From an uncultured Shewanella sp. (GTDB lineage Bacteria > Pseudomonadota > Gammaproteobacteria > Enterobacterales > Shewanellaceae), in the NCBI RefSeq assembly GCF_947491715.1, contig NZ_CANLKR010000007.1:62001-126000 (forward strand): DNA of 64,000 nucleotides. Direction: 5' to 3'. The notes beneath the pieces are model-generated. The model searched no databases. It worked only from the letters and a program-made list of their open reading frames with translations, and was not told the DNA's origin. Below, in pieces: positions 55,443 through 64,000 of this stretch. Each line of letters opens with the position of its first letter. The stretch's first letter is position 1. Position numbers and translations under genes: made by a program.

Positions 55443-57854
55443 ATGATGAAATATATTGCCCATAAGATAAGCAGTATCAAACCAAGCATAGGCTTTTTAT
55501 GTTGGCTATTGATCATTATTACCGTCAGTTTAACTGGGGTAAATGTCTGGCAGAATGGCGCTAAAATACAAACGAATATTTTAGCCATGCTGCCTAAAGT
55601 CAAGGAAGATCCCCTCACGAGCCACGCATTATCTCGAGTTGAAAATCAATTAGCCAACCGCGTTTATATTGCCCTCATTGCTAGCAATGAAACCCAAGCA
55701 ATTGCTGCCGCTAACACCTTTATGCAGCAATTAAAAACAAGCAAACCGCAGACTTTTGATGACATTCAAAGTGCCGATCTCAATCAAGGGGAAGCATTGA
55801 GCCGATATTATTTCCCCTATCGTTTTCATCTTCTTACCCACAAACAAACCCAAGCCTTATCAGAAGCCCAATTACCTGCAATGATAACAAAGGTTCAGCA
55901 GCAGCTATATAGTGCTTTTGGTTTTGCAAACAGTGAGTTATTAAGCCAAGATCCGCTATTGCTCTACCCCAGTAACATCATGGCCATGGCGCCCAAAAAT
56001 CAATTACAGGTTCGACAAGGCATCTTACTCCATAAACAAGCTAATGGTGTGGCCGCCATTGTCATGGCAAAAGGCTTAGGTAGCGCTTTTAGTCCCAATG
56101 CACAACAAGCTCAACTCACGAGCTTGAAAAATGCCTTCTCAGCCACCAGCCAAAAATACAAAAACATTAAAATCATCAAAGCGGGCGCGGTCTTTCATGC
56201 CGCTGCGGCGACCAGTAATGCTAAAAAAGAAGTCTCAACCATTGGACTCATTTCACTCATTGGCGTCATTGGACTCGTGCTACTGGCTTTTCGTTCTATT
56301 ATGCCTCTCACTATCGCCTTGTTAACACTATCAACAGGCTTTTTATTTGCCTTGGTGGGCACACTACTTGTGTTTCATCAAATTCATTTACTCACTTTGG
56401 TCTTTGGTACCAGTCTCATTGGTATTGCCATTGATTACAGCTTTCATTTTTATTGCGAACGATTGCAACGCCCTAAGTTATCAACTTCACACATTATCGA
56501 ACACATCTTTCCCGCCATTAGTCTCGCGCTTATCACCAGTGTGCTCGCCTACCTCAGTATGGGCTTTGCCCCCTTTCCGGGCATGCAACAGGTGGCTATA
56601 TTTTGCGCTTCTGGTTTGATAGGTGCTTATATCACATTAATTTTAGCATACCCATTATTAGCACAATCTCCCTTACCTGAATCACGCACCCCCTTGCAGA
56701 TCGCTAACCAATACCAAACTCGATTGACTCAAATCTGCCAAGTGATCTCAGCGAAGCAAATAAAGTTACTCGCCAGCCTAATGGTTATTTTCTGTGGCTT
56801 AGGACTATTACAACTAAAGAGTAATGATGATATTCGCCAGCTGCAACAAAGCCCTGAGCATATCACTCAAGAAGAAAATCAAGTGCGAAGCATACTCAGT
56901 GGCGGCACAGATAATCAGTTTCTATTAGTTCGAGGTGACACAGAGCAGGCACTACTCCAGCAACTTGAAAAGCTCTCCCCTTACCTTCAGCAAGCAATAT
57001 CATTAGGCTATCTGGGAAATGCTTTCAGTCTCAGTGCTTATTTACCAAGCCATCAAAAACAAAATAGAAACTACCAACTTCAAGCCAAAATTTATGGGCA
57101 GTCACTCACAAAAACATTAAATATGATAGGTTTAGATGAAACACTAGCACCTAAGCTGCAATCGGCTTATGATTCTGCTGAGCACCAATACATAGAACCC
57201 GATGATTTTTTAACAAGCCCAGCTGGAAAGGCCTTCGCGCCTTTGTGGTTAAATCCCAATGCAGTCACTGACAGCTCAAATAGCACTGATAAATATGGTG
57301 CCATTGTACTCTTAGGCGGCATTCATAATTTACCCGCTTTGAATCAATTGCTTCTCCCCCTTACTCAGCATAATGGCGCTGTCAAACTGGTCGATAAAGT
57401 CGCCGATATCTCACACATCATGGGCCAATACAGGCAGCTCACCTTAGGTTTATTAGTCATTGCTTTACTGCTTGCTGCGGGTATTTTTTCCATACGTTTT
57501 CATTTCAAACTCGCCCTCATCATAGTTGCTGTACCCGCAGTCGCGACGCTTTTCACTCTCGCCATTTTAGGCATATTCGGCAGTGCATTAACGCTATTTC
57601 ATGCTTTAGCGCTGATCCTTGTCTTTGGTATTGGTGTCGATTACAGCTTATTTTTTGCCGAAGCAAAAAAAGATAGTACGGGGGTCATGATGGCAGTATT
57701 CTTATCCGCTTGTTCCACATTATTAGCCTTTGGATTACTCGCTTTTAGTGATACTCCCGCTATTCATGCATTTGGCCTAACGCTCTTATTAGGTATTGGC
57801 TGCACTTTTTTACTATCACCTTTCATACATATTGTCACACAGAGTAAATCTTAA
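55443..57854 (+). CDS. apeM: MMPL/RND-superfamily exporter (ApeM-like)
   Basis: 803 residues in two halves, each a TM helix, a large periplasmic loop and a bundle of TM helices: STIGLISLIGVIGLVLLAFRSIM ... TSLIGIAIDYSFHFYCERL in the first, and LVIALLLAAGIFSIRFHFKLALIIV ... LVFGIGVDYSLFFAEAKKD in the second. The GIAIDYS and GIGVDYS motifs carry the proton-relay Asp. Proposed to move the finished polyene out of the inner membrane. Stop overlaps the next start by one base. Confidence 0.92.
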   Translation: MMKYIAHKISSIKPSIGFLCWLLIIITVSLTGVNVWQNGAKIQTNILAMLPKVKEDPLTSHALSRVENQLANRVYIALIASNETQAIAAANTFMQQLKTSKPQTFDDIQSADLNQGEALSRYYFPYRFHLLTHKQTQALSEAQLPAMITKVQQQLYSAFGFANSELLSQDPLLLYPSNIMAMAPKNQLQVRQGILLHKQANGVAAIVMAKGLGSAFSPNAQQAQLTSLKNAFSATSQKYKNIKIIKAGAVFHAAAATSNAKKEVSTIGLISLIGVIGLVLLAFRSIMPLTIALLTLSTGFLFALVGTLLVFHQIHLLTLVFGTSLIGIAIDYSFHFYCERLQRPKLSTSHIIEHIFPAISLALITSVLAYLSMGFAPFPGMQQVAIFCASGLIGAYITLILAYPLLAQSPLPESRTPLQIANQYQTRLTQICQVISAKQIKLLASLMVIFCGLGLLQLKSNDDIRQLQQSPEHITQEENQVRSILSGGTDNQFLLVRGDTEQALLQQLEKLSPYLQQAISLGYLGNAFSLSAYLPSHQKQNRNYQLQAKIYGQSLTKTLNMIGLDETLAPKLQSAYDSAEHQYIEPDDFLTSPAGKAFAPLWLNPNAVTDSSNSTDKYGAIVLLGGIHNLPALNQLLLPLTQHNGAVKLVDKVADISHIMGQYRQLTLGLLVIALLLAAGIFSIRFHFKLALIIVAVPAVATLFTLAILGIFGSALTLFHALALILVFGIGVDYSLFFAEAKKDSTGVMMAVFLSACSTLLAFGLLAFSDTPAIHAFGLTLLLGIGCTFLLSPFIHIVTQSKS

Positions 57855-59167
57855 TGTCGTTAGCATTCTCCTCTCAATCTATACCCGCAGACTTAGATGT
57901 CATTATTATCGGCGCAGGCCCCTCTGGCTGCATTGCTGCCAGCTTATTACATCAACAAGGCAAAAAAGTCTTAGTCTTAGAGAAACAATTCTTTCCTCGG
58001 TTTTCCATTGGCGAAAGCCTATTACCTTGCTGTATGCAAATTATTGAGGAAGCCAACATGCTAGATGCCGTTAACAATGCAGGATTTCAATTTAAAAATG
58101 GTGCTGCTTTTCAGTATGGTGAACATTACACCAGGTTTGACTTTAACGATAAATACACGCCAGGTCCCGGTACCACATTTCAAGTTGAACGGGCAAAATT
58201 TGATAAATTATTAGCCGATACCGCACAAAAGCAAGGCGTTGATATTCGCTTTGGCCAAACAGTCGAACACATTGATTTAACTGCCGCCCCTTGTTTACAA
58301 GTCCATGATGAAAATAATGGATCCTATAAAGTCAGTGCCAAATACATTTTAGACGCCAGTGGTTTTGGTCGTGTGTTACCTAAACTATTAGCGCTAGAAC
58401 AACCCTCAAATTTACCCACACGCAGCGCTATTTTTACCCATATTAAAGATAACATTCACGATGCTCACTTTGACCGCAATAAGATTTTAATCAGTGTTAA
58501 TCCACATGATCCGAGTATTTGGTATTGGCTGATCCCTTTCTCCAATGGCCACTGCTCAGTTGGCGTCGTAGGAGAGCCTGAAAAGCTCATGACCCAAGGT
58601 CATGATTTAAAAACACGACTACAATCTATGATCGCCCAAGAGCCGAGCTTGGACAGGTTATTAACCAATGCTAGCATCATCAATGAGTGTCGTGAGTTAA
58701 AAGGGTATTCCGCCAATGTCACAACATTAGCAACGAACAAATTTGCCTTATTAGGTAATGCAGGAGAATTTCTCGATCCTGTCTTTTCATCTGGGGTCAC
58801 TATTGCAATGCAATCAGCATCCCTAGCCGTCAAATCACTCATTAAACAACTTAATGGCGATACCGTTGACTGGGATCTGGACTACAGCGCGCCCCTCATG
58901 CAAGGGGTCGATACGTTCCGTACTTATGTACAAGCATGGTACGATACTCGTTTTCAACAAGTGATTTTTCATCAAGAAAGTAACCCTAAAATCAAGAGCA
59001 TGATTTGCTCTATTCTTGCTGGGTATGCTTGGGATACAAGTAATCCCTACGTCAATCAGCCAGATAGACGGCTTAATACACTCGTGGAACTCTGCCCGCC
59101 TATCACCCCTTACTCATTTTCAGCACAAAAAACGACAGCTTGTACGTTAGAGCCACTCAGCAACTGA
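57854..59167 (+). CDS. FAD-dependent oxidoreductase, flavin halogenase-like
   Basis: 437 residues. FAD-binding DVIIIGAGPSGCIAA (GxGxxG at 20-25), FPRFSIGESLLP (about 47-58) and ALLGNAGEFLDPVFSSGV. Residues 223-228 are WYWLIP, an exact fit to the WxWxIP motif that marks flavin-dependent halogenases, while the GESLLP segment is shared with related reductases. In aryl polyene and flexirubin-type clusters such proteins are called dehydrogenases or halogenases. Halogenation, hydroxylation or desaturation of the aryl head or chain is possible; the sequence does not decide. Confidence 0.82.
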   Translation: MSLAFSSQSIPADLDVIIIGAGPSGCIAASLLHQQGKKVLVLEKQFFPRFSIGESLLPCCMQIIEEANMLDAVNNAGFQFKNGAAFQYGEHYTRFDFNDKYTPGPGTTFQVERAKFDKLLADTAQKQGVDIRFGQTVEHIDLTAAPCLQVHDENNGSYKVSAKYILDASGFGRVLPKLLALEQPSNLPTRSAIFTHIKDNIHDAHFDRNKILISVNPHDPSIWYWLIPFSNGHCSVGVVGEPEKLMTQGHDLKTRLQSMIAQEPSLDRLLTNASIINECRELKGYSANVTTLATNKFALLGNAGEFLDPVFSSGVTIAMQSASLAVKSLIKQLNGDTVDWDLDYSAPLMQGVDTFRTYVQAWYDTRFQQVIFHQESNPKIKSMICSILAGYAWDTSNPYVNQPDRRLNTLVELCPPITPYSFSAQKTTACTLEPLSN

Positions 59168-59212
59168 TTAACGGATCCAATGTTTTTAACATCTTACTAT
59201 TATGGGGTCGCT

Positions 59213-59923
59213 ATGGGACAACTAGAGGAAATGAAGATTCAAAGCCCAAAATGGCTTTCTTCGTTTAACGCCATACGAATATGCGTGATCCTTTCAGGTT
59301 TACTGCTATTATCCGCTTGTAGCCAGTCATTCACACGGCAAACCTGTGTCTCTTTGCCTCAAGATAGCCGCTATTGTTTAGCCCCTTTGCTCAACCAAAC
59401 TCACAGTATGACCCAAAAAATCACTATTCAAGTTGGCACACAGCAACATGAGTTAATGGGACAAATGGATATGAGTCCAAACAATCTCACATTAGTCGGT
59501 GTGGCACCATTAGGACAAGCTTTGTTCACCTTAAATTACGATGGTCACACTCTTCACAGTGAACAAAGCATACTCTTAGGTAAACAATTTAGGGCTGAAT
59601 ATTTAATGGCCATGCTGCAGCTTATTTATTGGCCCCAATCAGAGGTGGATCACTACTTGCAAAATGCCCAATTAAGAACAGTCAATAAAGCCACTCGATT
59701 TTGCACGAGTAACAAACCCTTTTCACAAGATAAATCAACTGATTGCAATAAGGAAATGCAATGTGATGCAGTACTGTGTAAAGCGTTATATAATACTCAG
59801 GCAGGAGCGACTGAAGTGCCAATATTACTGATCCAGTACAGTCAACTTTCTCCTTGGAATGCAAGTGTTACATTGAGTATACCAACGGCTGAATTCACAT
59901 TAACGCTCACGCCAATAACATAA
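59213..59923 (+). CDS. apeN: DUF3261 outer-membrane lipoprotein (ApeN-like)
   Basis: About 236 residues with a lipoprotein signal (CVILSGLLLLSAC, lipobox LSAC). The mature domain (TQQHELMGQMDMSPNNLTLVGVAPLGQALFTLNYDG) is DUF3261-like, a standard member of APE operons. It may place the polyene in the outer membrane. ATG 59213 has GGGG upstream; 59180 and 59231 are other possible starts. Four Cys (FCTS, DCNK, QCDA, LCKA) occur in residues 160-200. Confidence 0.78.
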   Translation: MGQLEEMKIQSPKWLSSFNAIRICVILSGLLLLSACSQSFTRQTCVSLPQDSRYCLAPLLNQTHSMTQKITIQVGTQQHELMGQMDMSPNNLTLVGVAPLGQALFTLNYDGHTLHSEQSILLGKQFRAEYLMAMLQLIYWPQSEVDHYLQNAQLRTVNKATRFCTSNKPFSQDKSTDCNKEMQCDAVLCKALYNTQAGATEVPILLIQYSQLSPWNASVTLSIPTAEFTLTLTPIT

Positions 59924-59989
59924 ACACATTGCTAGGTAATTTAGGCATATCTGGCAGTGATCTTATCGATAAGCTGACCTATTGTCAGC

Positions 59990-61237
59990 ATGAAGACGAC
60001 TATGACAAAGATAGCAATAACGCAACTGGGATTGTGCACCCCTTTAGGCCAAACAAAAAAAACAGTATTAGCGCATTTACTTGATGGCAAAAGTGGACTC
60101 AAACCACAAGAAGACTTGCTCTTTGACAGAAGCGCTATGGTCGGAAAAGTCACGACTATTTTACCGACCATTCCAATGCATCTATCAGATTATCATTCAC
60201 GAAATAATCAAATATTATTGTGTGCTGCAAAACAAATAGAATCAGCCGTTCACCTTGCTAAAAAACAATATGGCCAACACCGGATAGGCGTCGTGTTGGG
60301 CACCAGCACCTCAGGGATTGACAATGGCGAACAAGCACTCAAATTTTACCAAGAAAAAAATGCCTTTCCAGAAAATTATGACTATGCATTACAAGAATTA
60401 GGCAATACCAGTCAATTCTTGCAAGCGTATTTAGCGTTAACGGGGCCGTGCTACACCATTTCAACGGCTTGCTCCTCAAGTGCTAAAGTCTTTGCGAGTG
60501 CAAGACGCCTGTTAATAGCCGATCTTTGTGACATGGTCATCGTGGGTGGCTCTGACAGCCTTTGCCAATTAACCTTAAATGGATTTGATGCTCTAGAATC
60601 TATTTCAGATCTGCCTTGTCAACCTTTTAGTGCCAACAGACAAGGCATCAATATCGGCGAAGGCGCGGCGCTTTTTACCCTTGAAAAAAAACCATTCATT
60701 CATTCATCGAGGGATAAAATACAATTAGCAGGTGTCGGTGAGTCAAGTGATGCACACCATATTTCAGCGCCTCACCCTGAAGGAAGAGGAGCCATTCTCG
60801 CTATGCAAGCGGCTATTGAAGATGCCAATATTCAAGCGAATCAAATCGATTATGTGAATTTACATGGCACCGCCACTCAAAAAAACGATGCTATGGAAAG
60901 TCGTGCTATCATGGCAGTGTTTCAGCCAGAACTTCCCCAAGTAAGCTCGACTAAGCCTTTAACAGGCCATACATTAGGGGCAGCAGGGGCAATCGAGGCG
61001 GCATTTTGTTATTTGTTATTATCCGATGAAAATACACAAGGTAGATTACCCCCTCAATTATGGGATGAGCAAGTGGATATGAACAACCCTTCTCTTCCTT
61101 TTGTAGATCAACGTGCGCCCACCCCAAAAAATCTTCGCTATATCATGAGCAATTCTTTTGCGTTTGGTGGCAGCAATGCAAGCTTAATTTTTAGCCGTGA
61201 GGACAATGCTCGTGAGGAGAATGCAAACCATGATTAA
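59990..61237 (+). CDS. apeO: Beta-ketoacyl-ACP synthase (ApeO-like)
   Basis: 415 residues, FabF-type condensing enzyme with an intact triad Cys161 (STACSSSA), His292 (NLHGTAT) and His327 (PLTGHTLGA). In Xenorhabdus it pairs with the chain-length factor ApeC to extend the polyene. Its end overlaps the following dehydratase gene by 8 bp (ATGATTAA), the same junction as between the ligase and first dehydratase. Confidence 0.92.
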   Translation: MKTTMTKIAITQLGLCTPLGQTKKTVLAHLLDGKSGLKPQEDLLFDRSAMVGKVTTILPTIPMHLSDYHSRNNQILLCAAKQIESAVHLAKKQYGQHRIGVVLGTSTSGIDNGEQALKFYQEKNAFPENYDYALQELGNTSQFLQAYLALTGPCYTISTACSSSAKVFASARRLLIADLCDMVIVGGSDSLCQLTLNGFDALESISDLPCQPFSANRQGINIGEGAALFTLEKKPFIHSSRDKIQLAGVGESSDAHHISAPHPEGRGAILAMQAAIEDANIQANQIDYVNLHGTATQKNDAMESRAIMAVFQPELPQVSSTKPLTGHTLGAAGAIEAAFCYLLLSDENTQGRLPPQLWDEQVDMNNPSLPFVDQRAPTPKNLRYIMSNSFAFGGSNASLIFSREDNAREENANHD

Positions 61238-61739
61238 CTTGAATACGATTCAACGCCATGATGTTACCGATTATCTTCCTCATGATGCCCCAATGATTTT
61301 TATTGATAAGGTCATCGAATATCAAACTGATATGCTTGTATCAGAAATTACCATCACCCCTCAAAGTCCTTATTTTGATGCCTCAATAGCGGGGGTGCCC
61401 AATTATGTTGGCATTGAGTATATGGCCCAAACTATAGCAGCGCTAGCGGGCATTGAAGCCAAGGAACGTGATGATATTATTCGTATTGGTTTTTTATTAG
61501 GCAGCCGAAAGTTACAACTGCATACCCCACTCTACCGATTAGGGAAAAGCTACCAAACTCACGTTGCACGGCTTTATCAGGAAGACACTGGGCTAGCGGT
61601 ATTTGAATGCAAAATTATCGACAAAGATAACATTATTGCCGAGGCGAATATCAACGTGTTTCAACCTCAAGATCCACAAGATGCCACCCCAGATCACTCT
61701 CCAAATAATGCACAAGATAGTCAGGAAACCGCAAAATGA
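61230..61739 (+). CDS. apeP: Hot-dog 3-hydroxyacyl-ACP dehydratase (ApeP-like)
   Basis: 169 residues. FabZ-like core DYLPHDAPMIFIDKVIEY ... YFDASIAGVPNYVGIEYMAQTIAALAGIEA. ApeP-type proteins form the working heterodimer with ApeI. A polar ~25-residue tail (DPQDATPDHSPNNAQDSQE) is extra. ATG 61230, inside the ketosynthase stop, has GAGGAGA upstream. Overlaps the reductase gene (ATGA). Confidence 0.88.
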   Translation: MINLNTIQRHDVTDYLPHDAPMIFIDKVIEYQTDMLVSEITITPQSPYFDASIAGVPNYVGIEYMAQTIAALAGIEAKERDDIIRIGFLLGSRKLQLHTPLYRLGKSYQTHVARLYQEDTGLAVFECKIIDKDNIIAEANINVFQPQDPQDATPDHSPNNAQDSQETAK

Positions 61740-62461
61740 AGCAACGCGTATTAATCACAGGATCAAGCCGAGGAATAGGCAAAGCCATCGCACTGAAATT
61801 AGCAACTCAAGGCTATGATATCGCTCTACATTTTCATAGCAATCATCAGGCCGCTAATGCCACGACCACGGAACTTGAAACTTTAGGGGCTCAAGTCACT
61901 TGTTTACAATTTGACATCAGTGATCGCGATGCAGCAAAACAAGCCATTGAAGCCGATATAAGCTCTCATGGCGCTTACTACGGCGTTATTCTTAATGCGG
62001 GAATTGCACGTGACACGGCTTTTCCAGCTATGACTGAAAGTGAATGGGACAGTGTGATCCACACTAATCTAGATGGTTTTTATAATGTGATCCATCCTTG
62101 TACTATGCCTATGATCCAAACACGAAAAGGCGGTCGTATTATCACACTAGCATCAGTCTCAGGCATTGCTGGTAATCGAGGACAAGTAAACTACAGTGCC
62201 TCAAAAGCGGGGATCATAGGTGCAACTAAAGCCTTGTCTTTAGAACTCGCTAAACGAAAAATCACCGTGAATTGCATTGCCCCCGGCCTGATTGAAACCG
62301 ATATGGTGAGCGATTTCTCCGATGATTTAGTTAAAGAAATTGTTCCAATGAGGCGCATGGGAAAACCATCAGAAATTGCGGGCTTAGCACAATTTTTACT
62401 GTCCGATGATGCCGCCTACATTACTAGACAAGTCATTTCTGTTAATGGAGGTATGATTTAA
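61736..62461 (+). CDS. apeQ: 3-oxoacyl-ACP reductase, SDR family (ApeQ-like)
   Basis: 241 residues, FabG-type. NADPH motif TGSSRGIG (8-15), NAG at 87-89, catalytic Ser140, Tyr153 and Lys157 (NYSASKAG), and APGLIETDM. Reduces 3-oxoacyl-ACP before dehydration, giving the conjugated double bonds after each round. No enoyl reductase is present, as expected for a polyene. Confidence 0.94.
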   Translation: MKQRVLITGSSRGIGKAIALKLATQGYDIALHFHSNHQAANATTTELETLGAQVTCLQFDISDRDAAKQAIEADISSHGAYYGVILNAGIARDTAFPAMTESEWDSVIHTNLDGFYNVIHPCTMPMIQTRKGGRIITLASVSGIAGNRGQVNYSASKAGIIGATKALSLELAKRKITVNCIAPGLIETDMVSDFSDDLVKEIVPMRRMGKPSEIAGLAQFLLSDDAAYITRQVISVNGGMI

Positions 62462-62462
62462 T

Positions 62463-63776
62463 ATGGACACACATACAGAATCAGGCAGAGAAGCACATGA
62501 CACGCTCAGCTCCCCTCAAACGCTCAGCCCAGTGACACCTTCACCCCATCGTCGCGTTGTGATCACTGGCATGGCAGGGATATCGTCATTAGGACAGAAC
62601 TGGAATACCATCGCCACGAACTTAAAAAAGAAACAAAATTGCATTGTTAAAATGGATGAATGGGATAAATTTGATGGCCTACATACCCGTTTAGCTGGCC
62701 CTGTCACTGACTTTGAAGTGCCAAAGCACTACTCGCGTAAAAAAATTCGCTCTATGGGTCGAGTATCACTCATGGCCACGAGAGCCAGTGAACTGGCGTT
62801 AATTGATGCAAACCTATTGGACGATCCCGTCATTACATCAGGACAAATGGGCGTTGCCTATGGCTCATCAACAGGCAGTACCGATCCCTTACTCGGCTTC
62901 AGCAAAATGCTTGATACCGGTGATATGTCGGGTGTCACCGCCACTAGCTACATTCGCATGATGGCGCATACCACAGCCGTTAATTTAGGCGTTTACTTTG
63001 GCCTTAAAGGCCGTATTCATACCACAAGTAGCGCCTGTACCTCGGGGAGCCAAGGCATTGGTTATGCCTATGAAGCCATAAAATATGGCCAACAAACCCT
63101 GATGCTTGCCGGTGGTGCAGAAGAATTGTGTCCAACCGAAGCGGTTGTCTTTGACACCCTTTTTGCCACCAGCACAAAAAATGATGCGCCTAACACCACA
63201 CCCAGTCCTTTTGATCAGCATCGTGATGGTTTAGTCATAGGTGAAGGGGCTTGTACGCTCATTTTAGAAGAACTGGAACACGCTCAGAATCGCGGCGCGA
63301 AAATTTATGCTGAACTGGTGGGCTTTGGCACTAACTCAGACGGGCAGCATGTCACTCAACCCAATAGTGATACCATGGAAACGGCCATACGCTTAGCCAT
63401 AAAAGATGCTCAACTCACTCCCAATGCCATTGGATACGTCAACGCTCATGGCACTGCCACAGAGCGAGGCGATATTGCCGAGACTCAGGCGACACAAGCT
63501 GTTTTTGGAGAAACACAAGCCATTTCATCACTGAAAAGTTATACCGGTCATACATTAGGTGCTTGTGGTGCTTTGGAATCTTGGCTGAGTATTGAAATGA
63601 TGAATGAAGGCTGGTTTGCACCTACGCTTAACTTAACCCAGATTGATCCCGCTTGCGGCGATTTAGATTACATTAAAGATGATATTCGCTTTATCGACAC
63701 CGACTATGTCATGAGTAACAATTTTGCCTTTGGCGGCATTAATACGTCGCTGATTTTCAAAAAATGGCACGATTAA
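62463..63776 (+). CDS. apeR: Beta-ketoacyl-ACP synthase (ApeR-like)
   Basis: 437 residues, second full condensing enzyme: Cys192 (SSACTSGS), His329 (NAHGTAT), His363 (YTGHTLGA). Because the ApeO/ApeC pair handles elongation, this KS is thought to act in an early or separate step. The first ~33 residues are a Ser/Pro/His-rich extension before RRVVITGMAGISSLG. Last recognised gene of the operon, 1 bp after the reductase stop. Confidence 0.92.
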   Translation: MDTHTESGREAHDTLSSPQTLSPVTPSPHRRVVITGMAGISSLGQNWNTIATNLKKKQNCIVKMDEWDKFDGLHTRLAGPVTDFEVPKHYSRKKIRSMGRVSLMATRASELALIDANLLDDPVITSGQMGVAYGSSTGSTDPLLGFSKMLDTGDMSGVTATSYIRMMAHTTAVNLGVYFGLKGRIHTTSSACTSGSQGIGYAYEAIKYGQQTLMLAGGAEELCPTEAVVFDTLFATSTKNDAPNTTPSPFDQHRDGLVIGEGACTLILEELEHAQNRGAKIYAELVGFGTNSDGQHVTQPNSDTMETAIRLAIKDAQLTPNAIGYVNAHGTATERGDIAETQATQAVFGETQAISSLKSYTGHTLGACGALESWLSIEMMNEGWFAPTLNLTQIDPACGDLDYIKDDIRFIDTDYVMSNNFAFGGINTSLIFKKWHD

Positions 63777-63883
63777 TAAACATCAATGACAAGAAAACAC
63801 TAAACATGCAATAAAACAGAGTAAAAAGTCATATGCAGTGCTGTTTAATTTAAATAAAAAGAGAAAATACAAACCATTACAAA

Positions 63884-63919
63884 ATAGCAAAAAAAGCGAT
63901 CTTTGATTTTTTTTGCTAT
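63884..63919. repeat. A+T-rich inverted repeat after the polyene operon
   Basis: Perfect 12-bp arms ATAGCAAAAAAA (63884-63895) and TTTTTTTGCTAT (63908-63919), 12-base loop, 108 bp beyond apeR. It may serve as a weak terminator. The rest of 63777-64000 shows no gene. Confidence 0.45.
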
Positions 63920-64000
63920 GCAGCCTTTTATTTACATATTGAATTCTATCAATAATAAAGAAAGTTAATCACTTTTTAGAGCAAGATCATGCTTTATGAA

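Noticed and set aside
63989..64000. ATG near the right edge as the start of another gene
   Set aside because: Only four codons are visible, with no clear ribosome binding site; not supportable.

Overview
The window looks like a chromosomal segment of a marine gammaproteobacterium, most probably Shewanella or a close Alteromonadales relative. The block gmk-rpoZ-spoT-ridA-trmH, the sequences of UvrA and RecG, the A+T-leaning composition and the content (T3SS chaperones, PAAR tip protein, aryl polyene cluster) fit that group. Genus is inferred from memory of gene order and protein sequence, not from a search. No rRNA, tRNA or CRISPR array was seen.

Layout. 0-5.7 kb: the 5' part of an unknown gene, then a MexEF-like RND efflux operon with a divergent TetR repressor and a paired palindromic operator between them. 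5.7-12.5 kb: an accessory stretch on the minus strand with two type III secretion (T3SS) chaperone plus cargo cassettes, two methyltransferases, an APH-fold kinase, a lipoprotein and a DUF805-like membrane protein. 12.5-17.4 kb: housekeeping block gmk-rpoZ-spoT-ridA-trmH, preceded by a MITE-like repeat. 17.5-22.2 kb: two small exported proteins and a phosphoketolase flanked by two hemerythrin-like proteins. 22.6-28.5 kb: uvrA, a pair of FUSC-family membrane proteins and an alpha/beta hydrolase. 28.6-30.7 kb: a compact reactive-sulfur operon (MBL-fold persulfide dioxygenase-like enzyme, two half-size YeeE-type permeases, BigR/SqrR-type ArsR repressor) with nested operator palindromes. 31.2-34.6 kb: two large paralogous putative T3SS effectors. 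34.8-38.4 kb: copper module (DUF4396 membrane protein with a His-Glu-Gln repeat, CopA-type multicopper oxidase with a C-terminal barrel-like domain) separated by a second, inverted copy of the MITE-like repeat. 38.5-46.4 kb: orphan PAAR-like protein, Lrp regulator, LysE exporter, AMP-dependent acyl-CoA synthetase, CaCA antiporter, recG, DUF3014 protein. 46.5-63.8 kb: a complete-looking 17 kb aryl polyene (APE) operon.

How the genes work together. The APE operon holds two ACPs, two full ketosynthases, a chain-length-factor-like KS, a ketoreductase, two hot-dog dehydratases, a starter ligase, acyl/glycosyl transferases, a thioesterase, a LolA-like carrier, an MMPL exporter and a DUF3261 lipoprotein. 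Together they should start an aryl carboxylate chain, extend and dehydrate it to a polyene, attach it to a lipid and move it to the outer membrane. It also carries an aromatic amino acid ammonia-lyase and a flavoprotein with an intact halogenase-type WxWxIP motif, which suggests a cinnamate-type starter and possible tailoring. The T3SS machinery is not in the window, so the chaperone and effector genes here are dispersed satellites of an apparatus encoded elsewhere.
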